Below are positions 35,233 to 45,164 of a DNA stretch of 64,000 nt, piece by piece. Every line of letters begins with the position of its first letter. Positions within the stretch are counted from its first letter, which is position 1. Source of the DNA: Rubidibacter lacunae KORDI 51-2. GTDB taxonomy: Bacteria > Cyanobacteriota > Cyanobacteriia > Cyanobacteriales > Rubidibacteraceae. A program made the position numbers and the translations under genes. The notes under the pieces are model-generated. The model had not been told where the DNA came from, did not search any database, and worked only from the letters and a program-made list of their open reading frames with translations. Where the stretch lies: the NCBI RefSeq assembly GCF_000473895.1, contig NZ_ASSJ01000004.1, positions 1 through 64,000 on the forward strand, given 5' to 3'.

Positions 35233-36911
35233 ATGCCATTCCAAGCAACACAATATGGAAACTTTGTTGCTGAGATATCAGCCTCCCAGCGGAACTTAAT
35301 CCCTGACTATAACGGGACAAACAGCCGATTTGATTGCATTACGATTGGCAGTGGCATTGGTGGTGGAATCTTTGCTGACGATCTTGCCGATCGCAATCAG
35401 GATCGCGATCGCGAATTTTTAGTGCTTGAAGCTGGCTCATTTTTATATCCGACTCACGTTTACAACATTTGTAACTTTCCGAACTATGATGTCGCAGGTA
35501 ATTTTGCCGTTGAAACATTCACTCAAGAAGGAAGCGGGAACTTCATTGGAGAGAGACCTCAACTTAATTTTGGCGGCCGCTCAATTTTCTGGTCTGGGTT
35601 GATTCCGTCCATCCAACCCTGGGAACTTAAATTCTTTCCCGATCGGGTTCGACAAGATCTTGAAAACACCTATCTTTCCCTTGCAGGGAAAGTCATGAAT
35701 GAATCCATCTCACTGGGCGAAATCAGCAGGGCGGTTGTCGAGTATTTTCGCGGTACTGCTTTAAATGACGACTTTTTTATTGTGGAGACTCCTAGGGCGC
35801 TCCATCAACCTTACCTCCACCCTGATGGGACGGCATTAGATGAGTTTTTACCGAGCCAACGGGTGTTTTTAATACTGCTGAACTCCTGGTCAATCAGCTC
35901 GGCTTAGTAGGGAAGCAGAATCAACCTGGTCAGACCACTGAATTTAATGTCAAGTTGAATAGCTTCGTTGAATCCGTCGATCGTCTCGAGGATGGAACTT
36001 ATGAGGTCAAAACAGTTAACACGCTAACCAATCAGTCACGTAGCTTTTTTGCGCCTAACGTTGTTATCGCTGCAGGATCGATTGAAAGTCCCAAGTTGCT
36101 TCAGCGCTCAAATGTTTTCGATCGGTTGCCTGCTTCTGTGCAAAAACTTGTGGGTTTAGGATTAACCGACCACCCAACTACAAATCCGATTAAAGCCAAG
36201 GTCACTAACCTTGGTTCTACTATCATCAATATCGACGATCATGGGAAAGTTATGTTTTACTCCCGTGGGAAGGCGGAAACCGATGGCTCTGTCCGCTATC
36301 CTTTCAACATTGAGATGAATATTAACGGTGAATATTGGCATAGACGAGAAAACGATCCAACCGATCCATCGGCCGGGCTAATTGATGAAGTGACTGTCGA
36401 TCTCAAGTTTAGTTTTGGCAACCCGCTGGAAGATAGAAATATTGTCAATCCCCATAGTTCAGATGATTACAAGTCTAAGATCGAATTCAAAGATCACCGA
36501 GATCCGAGCTATCTTTATAGGGAGCGTTTCCCAGCTCTCGCAGATTGGACTAATACCGAGGAAGAAGTTTATCAGACACTTAATAATCTAGTCTTTGAAA
36601 TCTTCTCTAAGTTCGAGTTTTTCGGTAATAATGCACGCCCGCTAGATGAGAGTTGGTATGGACCTTTTAATAATTTTGGTTATGGAACGGTTCATCATGC
36701 GATTGGGACTTTGCGCATGCCTTACAAACTCTCCTGGAGTGGAAATTTTCAAGTCGAATCTGTGGTGGATGAGGACTTACAAGTTATCAACAATATTGGA
36801 TTGTATATATGTGACATGTCAGTCATGCCATTCAGTTCGGCAGCTAATCCTGTTCGCACATTAGGGGGTTTAGCCTTGAGACTTTCCCAGCATTTGGGAG
36901 TACAACTCTAA
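35233..36911 (+). pseudogene. GMC-type FAD oxidoreductase with one frameshift
   Basis: A 225-codon first part carries the FAD-binding motif DCITIGSGIGGGIFADDLA and ends at TAG 35905. The protein continues in another frame from about 35860 (GVFNTAELLVNQLGLVG), through VVIAAGSIESPKLLQRS, to the GMC-type C-terminus with PFSSAANPVRTLGGLALRLSQ and TAA at 36911. The break lies near a run of five T residues at 35852-35862. Apart from that single shift the gene of about 559 codons is complete, so decay is recent, or a sequence error is possible. A good AAGGAG ribosome binding site precedes the ATG. Confidence 0.82.
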
Positions 36912-36966
36912 GCAGTTATTGAGGCAAGCACATTAGGTTATCTTGATTGATTTGCTTAAGATCTAT

Positions 36967-37098
36967 GAGTCTGTTTGAAAAGTCGAGTTGCGCAAAATCG
37001 GGCACATACTTCGCGACGAGGAAATAGAGCTGTTGAGGCTTTTCTACGGATTGCTCAGGGGATTCTAATACCCGACTAGACTCTTTTCAAGCAACCTC
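36967..37098 (+). repeat. MITE family B, copy 1
   Basis: 132 bases with inverted ends GAGTCTGTTTGAAAAG and CTTTTCAAGCAACCTC. It aligns with the copy at 43778-43908 along its whole length, and both are preceded by ATCTAT. It has no coding capacity. The ends look like those of IS elements in the IS5/IS4 group, which probably supplied the transposase. Confidence 0.8.
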
Positions 37099-37155
37099 AA
37101 CGCTCTTGCTGCGGTTCAGCTTCTGAACGATAGTTGACATCACGGTTATCATCCG

Positions 37156-37473
37156 ATGAATGAAGTGTCCGCAACCGTACTAGTCATATTCTTTGCAGCC
37201 TGTCTGCCCTGCACAGTTCTGGGCTAACTTATAGCAGTGATGCAGAAACGGGATTTAATTTCTGGCTGGAATGAATCAAAAGTAAAAGATCCAGTAGCTT
37301 TCGCCTCCTTTGTGGGCTGGAGCCATCTAGTATTGTCTGGCCTCTTAGCCATTGTCACAGTTGCCTGGGCTCTCCAGCTAATTCCCGAGAGTGTATTTGA
37401 CTTTCTTCTTGTCGCTGCATCACTCGTCCCGTTAATCGCTCTATTTAGAGCTAAGGTCAAGTACGGGCGATAG
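37156..37473 (+). pseudogene. Small membrane protein (DUF3784-like) with an in-frame stop
   Basis: An ATG at 37156 opens a frame with a first hydrophobic segment (EVSATVLVIFFAACLPCTVLG) and meets TAA at 37225. The same frame continues without break: GTG 37237 leads to KRDLISGWNESKVKDP and two more hydrophobic segments up to TAG 37473. The 105-codon whole has three membrane helices and the DUF3784-like LISGWN motif. Only one nonsense mutation, probably from a Tyr codon, separates the parts. Confidence 0.65.
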
Positions 37474-37604
37474 GCCAACTAGCAAGCGGAAGCAGTGCCA
37501 CGCCCAACCTGTCGCTTCGAGTTAGGTCGGGGGTGGATGCTCGCTCCTGGCGTTAAACGAAGATATTCTTGAGCTGTAGCCCGGATCCGGATCTTTTCTG
37601 CTGA

Positions 37605-37860
37605 GTGTGCGAATTCACTGACGCTCAGGTGGGAGTGCCTGCACACGCAGTGACTATTGCTTCAGCGATCGACAACGACCTTGGAGTTGATGGCGATGAT
37701 GCAGACGACTTTATCATGGAGATTCGAGCGGCAGTTTGGGATAGACCTCTCCGCGATGCCCTGGGTCGGGATTTCGGCCTCGAGTACTTCAGACCGGCAG
37801 TATTGCTCCTCCCTCTACTGCTGCTTGGTCACATGATTCACCGCCTTGGGCTCATATCCG
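37605..37860 (+). pseudogene. DUF1493 acyl-carrier-like protein, broken
   Basis: The plus strand codes in one frame for GVPAHAVTIASAIDNDLGVDGDDADDFIME, then in a second frame for FERQFGIDLSAMPW, and the first frame resumes with LEYFRPAVLLLPLLLL. Together this is the pattern of DUF1493, small acyl-carrier-like proteins. Two compensating frameshifts lie near 37722 and 37770. The N-terminus starts with GTG at 37605 and seems slightly short. Confidence 0.65.
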
Positions 37861-38094
37861 TAAGCCCACTCTTGCCAACCACCAAAGCTCTGCGGGTCTC
37901 CACCCTCGAAGCGGTGCAACTTAGTTATTTGGCAGCATAGCGCCCTTTTAACGAGTCCTTGCAGTAGACCGGGGGAGGGCCGTTTCCAATTGCTTCGACA
38001 CACTCTGGTGAAGCGCCTTCAGCCGCTTCTATAAGTTACCCGGTCGCTAAAGTCCATGTAAATTAGGCTTCAGCCCCTTCTCCTCAATCACCGT

Positions 38095-38260
38095 CTCGAT
38101 TGAAGAGTAGTTTCCTAGACTGGCTTGTTAGGGGGGGGATTCAGTTATTCTTTAGGTAAGTAAGCCACCGCTAATCCTAATTCTAATTACAGCCTTTACC
38201 AAGCTAGTGAGGTCCACATTTTTTTTAATTATCTGAATAGCAGGGGTTCGAAATTGAGAG
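38095..38260 (+). repeat. Intergenic repeat, copy 2
   Basis: Closest to the copy at 39029: both contain CTCGATT(G/A)AAGAGT, TTCAG or TTCGG with GTTATTCTT, and GCCAC. It lies about 50 bases before the pRiA4b-type gene, in the same direction. The 450 bases from 37860 to 38309 hold nothing else. Confidence 0.6.
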
Positions 38261-38309
38261 TGTACCTCTCGAGATTGAGAAATTCCGTATTTACCTAGGG
38301 AGCAAAACA

Positions 38310-38906
38310 ATGCCGACTAAGCGCCGAGTCTATGATTTCACTGTCACGTTGCTCGAAACAAACCCGGCGGTATGGCGACGCATTCAGGTTCCGGAGAAGT
38401 ATTCGTTCTGAGACTTACACGTCGCGATCCAAGATTCGATGGGTTGGCTTGATTGTCATCTTCACACGTTCCGATTTGGAAAAGTCGGGACCACGAAAGA
38501 AATAGGAATCCCGGTCGGTGAGGGGTTCTCGGACTTGGAGACTCTGCCGGGCTGGGAGATCCCGATTAAGGACTACTTCGACGTCGGCAAGAGCTGCACT
38601 TACGAATATGACTTTGGAGATGGCTGGATTCACGATTTGACGCTGCAAGGGCTTGTGCTAGCGGAGAAGGGCAAGCGGTACCCAATTTGCTTGGACGGCG
38701 CAATGGCGTGTCCACCCGAGGACTGCGGAGGGATACCGGGCTATTATCACCTCATCGAAGTCTTCGAAGATCCGGACAACGAGGAATATGAAGAATTACT
38801 GTCGTGGTTGGGCCGCCCGTTTGACGCGAAAGTCTTCGATCCTTCACTCATCAGATTTGAAAACCCGACCAAGCGGTGGGAGTATGCTTTCTCCGGCGGT
38901 ACATAA
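38310..38906 (+). pseudogene. Plasmid pRiA4b ORF-3 family protein with in-frame TGA
   Basis: An ATG at 38310, preceded by an AGGGAG ribosome binding site, opens MPTKRRVYDFTVTLLETNPAVWRRIQVPEKYSF, which is the N-terminus of this family. TGA at 38409-38411 replaces the conserved Trp (YSFWDLHVAIQDSMGW). The same frame then runs on with DCHLHTFRF, CTYEYDFGDGWIHDL and the C-terminal CPPEDCGGIPGYYHL to TAA 38906. Only the one nonsense change disrupts the 198-codon gene. The family's function is unknown; it is often near mobile DNA. Confidence 0.8.
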
Positions 38907-39028
38907 CATGAAGTTGAAGAGGACGAAGGAACCTGTTACGTCAATTGCTATCGCAACTGACACGCCAGAACCGCTTTGCCACTTAACTTGGTGCTAGGTT
39001 TTCACTCATTCGTTTTAGTTTCCTTCTC

Positions 39029-39171
39029 GATTAAAGAGTTGTTTCAGAGACTAGATTGTTGAGAGTTGATTCGGTTATTCTTCAGGCAAGCACGCCACTG
39101 CAAACCTAAAAGGTCGCCGGAATCAACGGTCGAAACTGAATTCCCTCGGTCTTCCCAACCTGCTGTGGCTT
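39029..39171 (+). repeat. Intergenic repeat, copy 3
   Basis: Similar to copies 1 and 2. It contains the inverted pair GTTGATTC/GAATCAAC and shares GGTCGAAACTGAATT with copy 1. It ends 38 bases before the methyltransferase start, again in the direction of the gene. Confidence 0.65.
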
Positions 39172-39208
39172 GCCTTCAAGACTTTAGACGTCGTAAAGCA
39201 GTTTAAGC

Positions 39209-40012
39209 ATGAGCAACGACTCCCTGCAGGCGCAAATTGAAGCTGCAACCGGGTACGAAGATTTACCGGTTCCGGCGTTGACTCAACAGTGGGCTGAACG
39301 AGTGTTGGACGCAGCGCAGATTCGGTCAGGTGACAGAGTCCTGGATGTAGCCTGTGGGACTGGTGTGCTTGCACGGTCAGCCTTAGAGCGGGTGGGTTCC
39401 TCAGGCTCTGTTTCCGGGATCGATCCGGGGTTGGGGATGCTGCAAGTGGCCGAGCGCCTGGCACCAACAGTCGAGTGGCGGCAGGGGTCAGCAGAGTCGC
39501 TGGCCTACGCCAATCAGTCATTTGACGCTGTTGTAAGTCAATTCGGCTTGATGTTTTTTGCAGATCGCCACAAGGCCCTGCAAGAGATGCTACGAGTATT
39601 GACCCCAGGTGGGCGCCTAGCGGTCGCAGTGTGGGATTTACTTGAGAATATCCCGGCCTATGCAACTGAGGTCGCGCTGCTGAACCGCCTGGCAGGCGAG
39701 GACACGGCTAACGCAGTGCGAGCGCCATTTCAGCTAGGCGCGCGAAGCGACTTGGAGAAATTGTTTGGGGAAGCAGGAGTTTCTTCGGTCGCGATCGCGA
39801 CACACAAAGGGACAGGACATTTCCCGAGCGTAAAGATAATGGTCGAAGCGGATCTGAGAGGCTGGCTGCCGGTCATGGGTATTTTCTTGGATGAGGAGCA
39901 GATTCAATCTATTTTGGTGGAGGCTGAAACCGCTCTCGATCGCTACGTCACAGCAAAAGGAAGTGTCGAGTTTGATGTTTCCGCACACATTGTTACGGGA
40001 TTGAGGTCTTAG
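39209..40012 (+). CDS. Class I SAM-dependent methyltransferase
   Basis: The 267-residue product is the only clearly intact enzyme in the decayed region. It has SAM motif I VLDVACGTGVLARSA, the acidic post-I residue in GIDPGLGML, motif II SFDAVVSQFGLMFFAD and motif III LTPGGRLAVAVWDL. The N-terminal helix and C-terminal half resemble UbiE/type-11 methyltransferases acting on small molecules. The substrate is unknown. An intergenic repeat lies just upstream. Confidence 0.85.
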   Translation: MSNDSLQAQIEAATGYEDLPVPALTQQWAERVLDAAQIRSGDRVLDVACGTGVLARSALERVGSSGSVSGIDPGLGMLQVAERLAPTVEWRQGSAESLAYANQSFDAVVSQFGLMFFADRHKALQEMLRVLTPGGRLAVAVWDLLENIPAYATEVALLNRLAGEDTANAVRAPFQLGARSDLEKLFGEAGVSSVAIATHKGTGHFPSVKIMVEADLRGWLPVMGIFLDEEQIQSILVEAETALDRYVTAKGSVEFDVSAHIVTGLRS

Positions 40013-40196
40013 CGGTTTCGAGAGCGATGATTTTGCCATAAACAAGGCACTGCAGCTGAAGCGGTTGAGCGCTGGCTGCTTTTTCACACCTCGTCCGCGT
40101 AGCTGAGTAGATCGATAGATATCAAAGTTCATAATCTACACACTACAATCGATTAGACATCAAGAAAAACCATCTGTTTCATCTATTTCTAGAATA

Positions 40197-40445
40197 ATGA
40201 GTGATTTTTCTCCGACGACTAACGATATCGAAAATCTAAACTCTGAAGTTGCTGAAGATGTAGATAGGTTTCAAGAAGCTCTTCAGATACGTAAGCTCGA
40301 TCAATCTGCTTTACATCAAACTGTTTTACATGTATCCGGACCTGCGGGGATAGTTGGCGTAGCAGGAGCAATAGTCGGAGTTTCGATCTTATACCAAATT
40401 GAAAAAAGTAAGTATCGGATGCTAGAAGTAGGAACAGCGACCTGA
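40197..40445 (+). CDS. Small hypothetical protein with one membrane segment
   Basis: The 82-residue frame has a charged N-terminal half and one hydrophobic segment (SGPAGIVGVAGAIVGVSILY). The last residues (MLEVGTAT) are coded by the left end of the IS630-type element that begins near 40425, so the original C-terminus has been cut off by the insertion. I do not recognise the family. Confidence 0.5.
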   Translation: MSDFSPTTNDIENLNSEVAEDVDRFQEALQIRKLDQSALHQTVLHVSGPAGIVGVAGAIVGVSILYQIEKSKYRMLEVGTAT

Positions 40446-41530
40446 GGAAACTCTGATGAGTGGCGTCACCCACGTTGAAATTCGCGAGAGTACTGAGGAA
40501 CTCCAGGCACTGCTGCGCGCGGAGAAGCAGCCGTCAGCGAAAGAGCGCTTGCAAGCGCTCTACCTGATTCGAGCCGAGCAGTTCACGGTCTCGGCTGCAG
40601 CGCGGGTGCTGGGCAAACATCGAGGCACGCTCCAACGCTGGCTGGCCCGTTATCACCAGGGCGGTCTGCCACAAATGCTGGCGCGCTCCATTAGCCCCGG
40701 TCGTCCGCGTGTCATTCCCGATTGGGCGGTGCGCTGCCTCCAGAAGCAACTCCAGGACCCAGAGGGCGGGTTCGAGCGCTACACGCAGATTCAGCAATGG
40801 CTGCGCACTCAGCTGGGTGTCGAGGCCGACTACGCCACCGTCCATCACTTGGTGCGCTAACGGCTGCAAGCGAAACTGAAGGTCCCGCGACCGCGCCATC
40901 GACGGCAGAGTCAAGCGCGGCGTGCGGCTTTAAAAAAACTTAGGGGCGGACCTGTCACTGCTCGGAGCGCACCGGTTGGGGCAGAAGCCACTCAAAGGTC
41001 GTATCCGCTACTTCACGGAAGATGAGGGTCGCTCCGGACTGAAGACCACGACGGGTCGTCGCATCACGCTGTCCGGCGTGAAGCCAGTAGGGGAATGGCA
41101 GTGGAAGTTCAAGGCATTTGGTTGTACGCCGCGGTGGAACCAGCGACGGGTGAGAGCTTTGTCTTGCAGCTGTCCCACGCCGACAGCCAGTGTTTCCAGC
41201 GTTTTCTTGAAGAGCTGTCGAAAATTTATCCGGATGACTTTCTCTTCCTGCAAGTGGACAACGGTCGCCTGCATACGGCCAAGAGTCTGGAGCTCCCAGA
41301 AAACGTGATGCTGTTATTCCAGCCGCCGTAATGTCCGGAGCTCAATCCCACCGAGCGGGTGTGGCAGCACCTGAAGCGAGACTTGCACTGGGAGGTGTTT
41401 GAGGACTTAGAGCAACTGGAAAGTAAGCTCGAGCAGCTGCTCGAGGAACTCACCCCAGAGGTTGTGGCTGCGCTCGCAGGCTATGACTTCATTCTCGACG
41501 CTCTATCTGTCGCGAAACTTCTTTGATTTG
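40425..41530 (+). mobile_element. IS630-type insertion sequence, nonfunctional
   Basis: About 1.1 kb with a transposase in the plus direction. The left end GCTAGAAGTAGGAACAGCGA is shared with the relic near 28500. The right end (around GTCGCGAAACTTC, 41510-41521) is a weak inverted match to the left end. IS630 elements insert at TA, and a TA lies at 40423-40424. The exact right boundary is uncertain. Confidence 0.75.
40456..41526 (+). pseudogene. IS630-family transposase with several lesions
   Basis: The first part (ATG 40456) has the helix-turn-helix region VSAAARVLGKHRGTLQRWL and stops at TAA 40858, where related proteins have Tyr. The reading shifts near the A-run at 40930, giving the catalytic-Asp region IRYFTEDEGRSGL, and shifts again near 41125. 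The last part has LFLQVDNGRLHTAK and then TAA at 41329 in PP*CPELNPTERVW, where Tyr is conserved. Final TGA is at 41524. All three DDE catalytic segments can be seen, but four lesions make it inactive. Confidence 0.88.
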
Positions 41531-42493
41531 GTATCAGCTCTTAGCAGTTAGGGATTGCCGGGGAAAGCTTTCGGACTTACTATGTGTAGCGATCGCGCCT
41601 CGCTCCTTTTCTCAATGCCTGGTTAGCGGTTCCCGACACGGCGATCGTAAAACCACCATCACATTAGGAGTCACATCCTGCAGTCAGCGGATGGCTACAC
41701 ACCCGAAACCGATGCAATCCTGCTGCTGTAATCGGGAGATCCTGCCTTGTTCCTTTACCTGCGAAACCTGACCGTTCCAACGCCTCAAGGCACGAAGTGG
41801 TCTTTAAAGGCTGGGATGAATTCAAACCGGTGGAGCACGACTTTTCCAAAACTCAACTGTTTCGCATCGATCTGAGCTCTAAGTCCAACCGCAGCCCGTG
41901 ACTCAAACCGTGTCGTTTGCCCGCCCCCCACGCCGATTTTCCAAGGATGAAGCCAGGCAGCATGCCGTTGGGCGTGGCGAACTAAAAGTAGTGGTGGGTC
42001 GCAGCCAATTCAGGGCATGACTTCCGGGCAATTCTGGCTAACATGATTGACTAAGAAATGTAGCACCCTACCTCGGTCTCTCATGAAAACTTTCTTCCTT
42101 CCCCTTCTCCTTTATTTCATTGTTTTCCTCATAAACGATGCCCAGCAACGTGGATAATTAGGTCTTAGAAATGCTCGAGATTAGTAACATTTGGTACTTC
42201 GTGCATGGCTGTAAAGTTGAGACTGCAAGAGTTTTAGCCCCCACCATTACCTATAAACCATACGCAGAGGAGAAAACCGCAGTAAATGCACATCCATTTG
42301 CTGTGGCTCAAGTGGCAGCGGACTTATTGGATTTGCCCGGCTAGAAGGGCAAACTAATGCGATATTTCCCCTACAGAGATGGGCATGCGGCACAACGTAA
42401 TGATGAGCGATTCTCAACCGATTCAATACGGCGGGCAAGCTGCCATCCTGGGTGATTTATTGCCTATCGCAAAGAGCTAGGGCTGCAATAAGT
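41531..42493. other. Region of unidentified coding remnants
   Basis: Almost 1 kb without an intact gene. Two stretches read like protein: 41770-41900 (HEVVFKGWDEFKPVEHDFSK, open for about 40 codons) and a 57-codon frame at 42171-42344 (starting MLEISNIWYFVHGCKVE), continued in other frames to about 42480 (HNVMMSDSQPIQYGGQAAI). I cannot name either. They look like decayed genes on the plus strand. Confidence 0.4.
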
Positions 42494-42518
42494 AAAGCCC
42501 CTCAAACCTCGGGGCTTT
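42494..42518 (-). terminator. Hairpin terminator (probably bidirectional)
   Basis: A perfect 8-bp stem AAAGCCCC/GGGGCTTT with a 9-base loop lies between the remnants on the left and the minus-strand gene ending at 42573. Confidence 0.65.
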
Positions 42519-42572
42519 CACCATCTTCCAATTCCTCCCGGGAATTCAAGGTAGACTCGGCTTGCCTCGACC

Positions 42573-43013
42573 TCAATCACGCGAACGTTCGGTATTAGCG
42601 AAGTAGTAACCCGTCACGGCTGTGGCAAGAGGGGTAAGGAAGGTATAGATGGTCTTCGCAGTGTCATGAACCTCGTTTAGCGCGCGATCGAATCGGCGAT
42701 TAATAGCCTCTTCATCGTTGCCAGGAGCGTGGACAAGATGCCAGGTGAGGATGCCAATGCAGATAGCGTGGAGTGAGGCGACCACGGCGAGGGTAATCCA
42801 CAACGAGTAGGCAAGCTCCCCAGAAACTCGCGTTTCATAGTTTCTGCGTCGATCCTCCTGCGAAATTTGCCGGACCGACCCGGGGTCGCCGAGCGTCTTT
42901 TTCTGGTCGTCACCCAACAAGGCCTCCAGAGTAGCTTCTGGAGATGTTGTGCCTCCCAATTCTCTATCAGGAACTGGGAGGCTGCTCCCAAGTCTAGCTT
43001 CTGGATCGAACAT
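42573..43013 (-). CDS. Hypothetical membrane protein with two helices
   Basis: The 146-residue protein has a soluble N-terminal 65 residues, a first membrane segment (LAYSLWITLAVVASLHAICI), a charged loop of about 35 residues (NDEEAINRRFDRALNEVHDT) and a second segment (FLTPLATAVTGYYFAN). I do not recognise a family. The reading is coherent and a terminator follows, so it is probably a real gene. It is the first intact minus-strand gene after the decayed region. Confidence 0.6.
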   Translation of the reverse strand: MFDPEARLGSSLPVPDRELGGTTSPEATLEALLGDDQKKTLGDPGSVRQISQEDRRRNYETRVSGELAYSLWITLAVVASLHAICIGILTWHLVHAPGNDEEAINRRFDRALNEVHDTAKTIYTFLTPLATAVTGYYFANTERSRD

Positions 43014-43777
43014 GCGTATTAGTTAATTTGCATTTTGCACCAATCTCAGAGGTGGAGCAGCATGAGGGTTAAGAGCGGCTCAATCAGGAGAAGCTCCCTA
43101 GCCCTTATTTCTCATGGATAAACTGCTCTTCCTTACTCACTTGTTCCTGAGTGAACTTCTGCTCCAAACCTTCGCCACCTATCAATAGCAGAATTTCCAG
43201 GCGATGCTTGCCTCCCGCTTTAGTAGCGACGCAAAACCCTCGATACCAACCCTGGAAGTCAGCTGTAGCTCTGTGCTGCTTCCTCGCTCACAAACACTGG
43301 TCTTGGGGGCTATTGATGACGTTAATTCAGAGTCACTTGCTCGCCAGCTCCTAACTCCTCCTCCACGAGGCCGCCATACCGACCTGCACGTTTGGTAGAC
43401 CTCGCCTGCTTTGCCATAGAATTTACGTTCAAGCACTTTCGTTGTTGGCTCCACTACTTCCAGAACCTTTTCGGACTCCACGTGGTGTTGGTCTATCTCT
43501 GCTGAGATCGATGACGCATTCCCTCTTCTCAAGAGAACTTCACGGGCAAGTGCCCCTTATCACCTTTGCAGCTGCCTTTAAGACAGATTCTTCAGCTGCT
43601 TAAGGAACTAAAGCCCACATCTTCGTCCAAGTGCTCGCGCATGCGGGATGCGCCAGACGAGAATTCCTCCTCAGACTAAGAAAAAGGGGGATCAAGTCTC
43701 TGGTGAGCTGTGCTGGCAATCGGACTCTGATGGATAAGCGCAAATCCAGGACTGGCAAAGCCAACAAATGTATCTAT
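43014..43777. other. Noncoding region or decayed genes
   Basis: The plus strand from 43113 has a frame MDKLLFLTHLFLSELLLQTF that meets TAG near 43185 and then continues in frame to 43398 (VLGAIDDVNSESLARQLL). I cannot identify it. Nothing else is recognisable up to the MITE at 43778. Confidence 0.35.
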
Positions 43778-43908
43778 GAGGCTGTTAGAAAAGTCGGGTT
43801 GTGCGAAATCAGTTATCAACATCGCGACGAGAAAATAGGACTTTTGGGGATTTCAACGGGTTGCTCAAGGCACTCCGATACTTGGGTCAACCCTTTTTAA
43901 ACAACCTC
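43778..43908 (+). repeat. MITE family B, copy 2
   Basis: 131 bases with inverted ends GAGGCTGTTAGAAAAG and CTTTTTAAACAACCTC. It aligns with 36967-37098 in the same orientation and is likewise preceded by ATCTAT. The following 450 bases (43909-44358) hold no recognisable feature. Confidence 0.8.
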
Positions 43909-44358
43909 TTAAGGATATGCCCGTCCCGGACTGGGTAACTTTGTTTTTCCCAAAAAAATCCAATGGGACCTGTCACAAGCGTTTCTTGATACCAACACGA
44001 CCCCTGTCGGCAACCCACATAATTAGACTGTTGGGAATTGTCGGCATACTGAGGCGGTTTTCAAGAAGCTAGAGCAGGGTTTTAGAACGTGTAGCTTAGC
44101 AGTGCTCCTACTGAAGGCAATGCTAGGGTTGCTGCTCTACTCGAGGCTAGGATGTCTGCTAAGTCATTAGGCTTGCTCTCACTCAAGGCTCAGTAGTATG
44201 ACCCAAATTGCGGGCATCGGCAGAGCAAGTAGTCGCAATATTAACTAATTCGCTAGCACTCTGGTTGCATCAGCGAGAGCGAAAAAGGGCTCAGCTGCAG
44301 GCATGGACTGACATCAGCCTATATCTTTCCTCAAAACTTCTTGAAGGTTGGTGCAAAG

Positions 44359-44595
44359 TTAGTGGACGACTAGCAACTTCGTCGGCTCCTCGGTATCCAA
44401 CTGGCGGATGTACAGACCAGCCTTGTGCTGCCCCTTGCGCTCGGCCTCGACAGCATTTGCATAGAGGCGCATGAGGGCAAGCCCCTTACGCAAAACTTCT
44501 GTTGCGTTGATGTTCAGTTCCTTAGAGATCTCGGAAAGCTCAGCTGAAGCGCTCTCGCTCAACCGTACCTTGAACTCGCGAGGCTTGTTCTTCAT
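44359..44595 (-). CDS. Small ribbon-helix-helix-like protein
   Basis: The 78-residue protein begins MKNKPREFKVRLSESASAEL, a β-strand followed by helices, as in CopG/Arc-type DNA-binding proteins; the second helix is INATEVLRKGLALMRLYANAV. The C-terminal third is basic and then β-like (LYIRQLDTEEPTKLLVV). Proteins like this are common in cyanobacteria and can be antitoxins or plasmid/phage regulators. No toxin gene is beside it. The sequence between 44596 and 45164 (569 bases) contains only its promoter and unidentified DNA. Confidence 0.65.
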   Translation of the reverse strand: MKNKPREFKVRLSESASAELSEISKELNINATEVLRKGLALMRLYANAVEAERKGQHKAGLYIRQLDTEEPTKLLVVH

Positions 44596-45164
44596 AGTCC
44601 CCTACTAACTCCATTTTTGTCCCCTTTTTGGGGGCTCTATTTTGATTATAGTAGCCAGATCAGCCAGCTATACTAGCTAACCTCCGAACATCTGTTTCGT
44701 CCCCCCCCTCTCCCAATCAAGCTCTTCGCGAGCTACTCCGGCAGCGTCGCACAACGCAACTTTCTTCCAACCACTCCCACCTGGTTAAATCTGTTGCCGG
44801 AAACGGCAACATGCATCCCTCGGTGGAAATCGCGCCTCCCACGCCCGAACAGGTCCTTTGCAGGGGCACGAAAGAGCTTAAAGGGGGACAATTCGCACAA
44901 CTCCAAACTCGCTGGGCGTTGGTCGATCGTATGTTCAACCACCTCAAGCACCATCGCGGTCAGGTGACGACTTTCTGTCTCAGGTCGGACTCGCAATGGG
45001 CTCGACCGATTTGCCCTCCATGACAAGATTCCGCGTTGGCGAGACTCGGACGCGATCGCCAAAAAAATTGGGCAGAGAGACTGCCATCACTCAATCTCCC
45101 TGCCCGCCACTGATACTAGGTCTTGTCTGCATCATTAAGACAAGCCCGCCGCGCGATCGCGGTT

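Noticed and set aside
38310-38906. Selenocysteine or recoding at the in-frame TGA of the pRiA4b-type gene
   Set aside because: Trp is the residue expected there, no SECIS-like stem follows directly, and neighbouring genes are plainly decayed.
34847-39171. An integron cassette array with attC sites
   Set aside because: The repeat lacks paired RYYYAAC and GTTRRRY core sites in the right order, and no integrase is in the window; only the cassette-like layout remains.
44733-45062. A minus-strand open frame of 109 codons
   Set aside because: Composition is Arg/Glu/Ser-heavy without any motif, and no ribosome binding site or relatives can be recognised.
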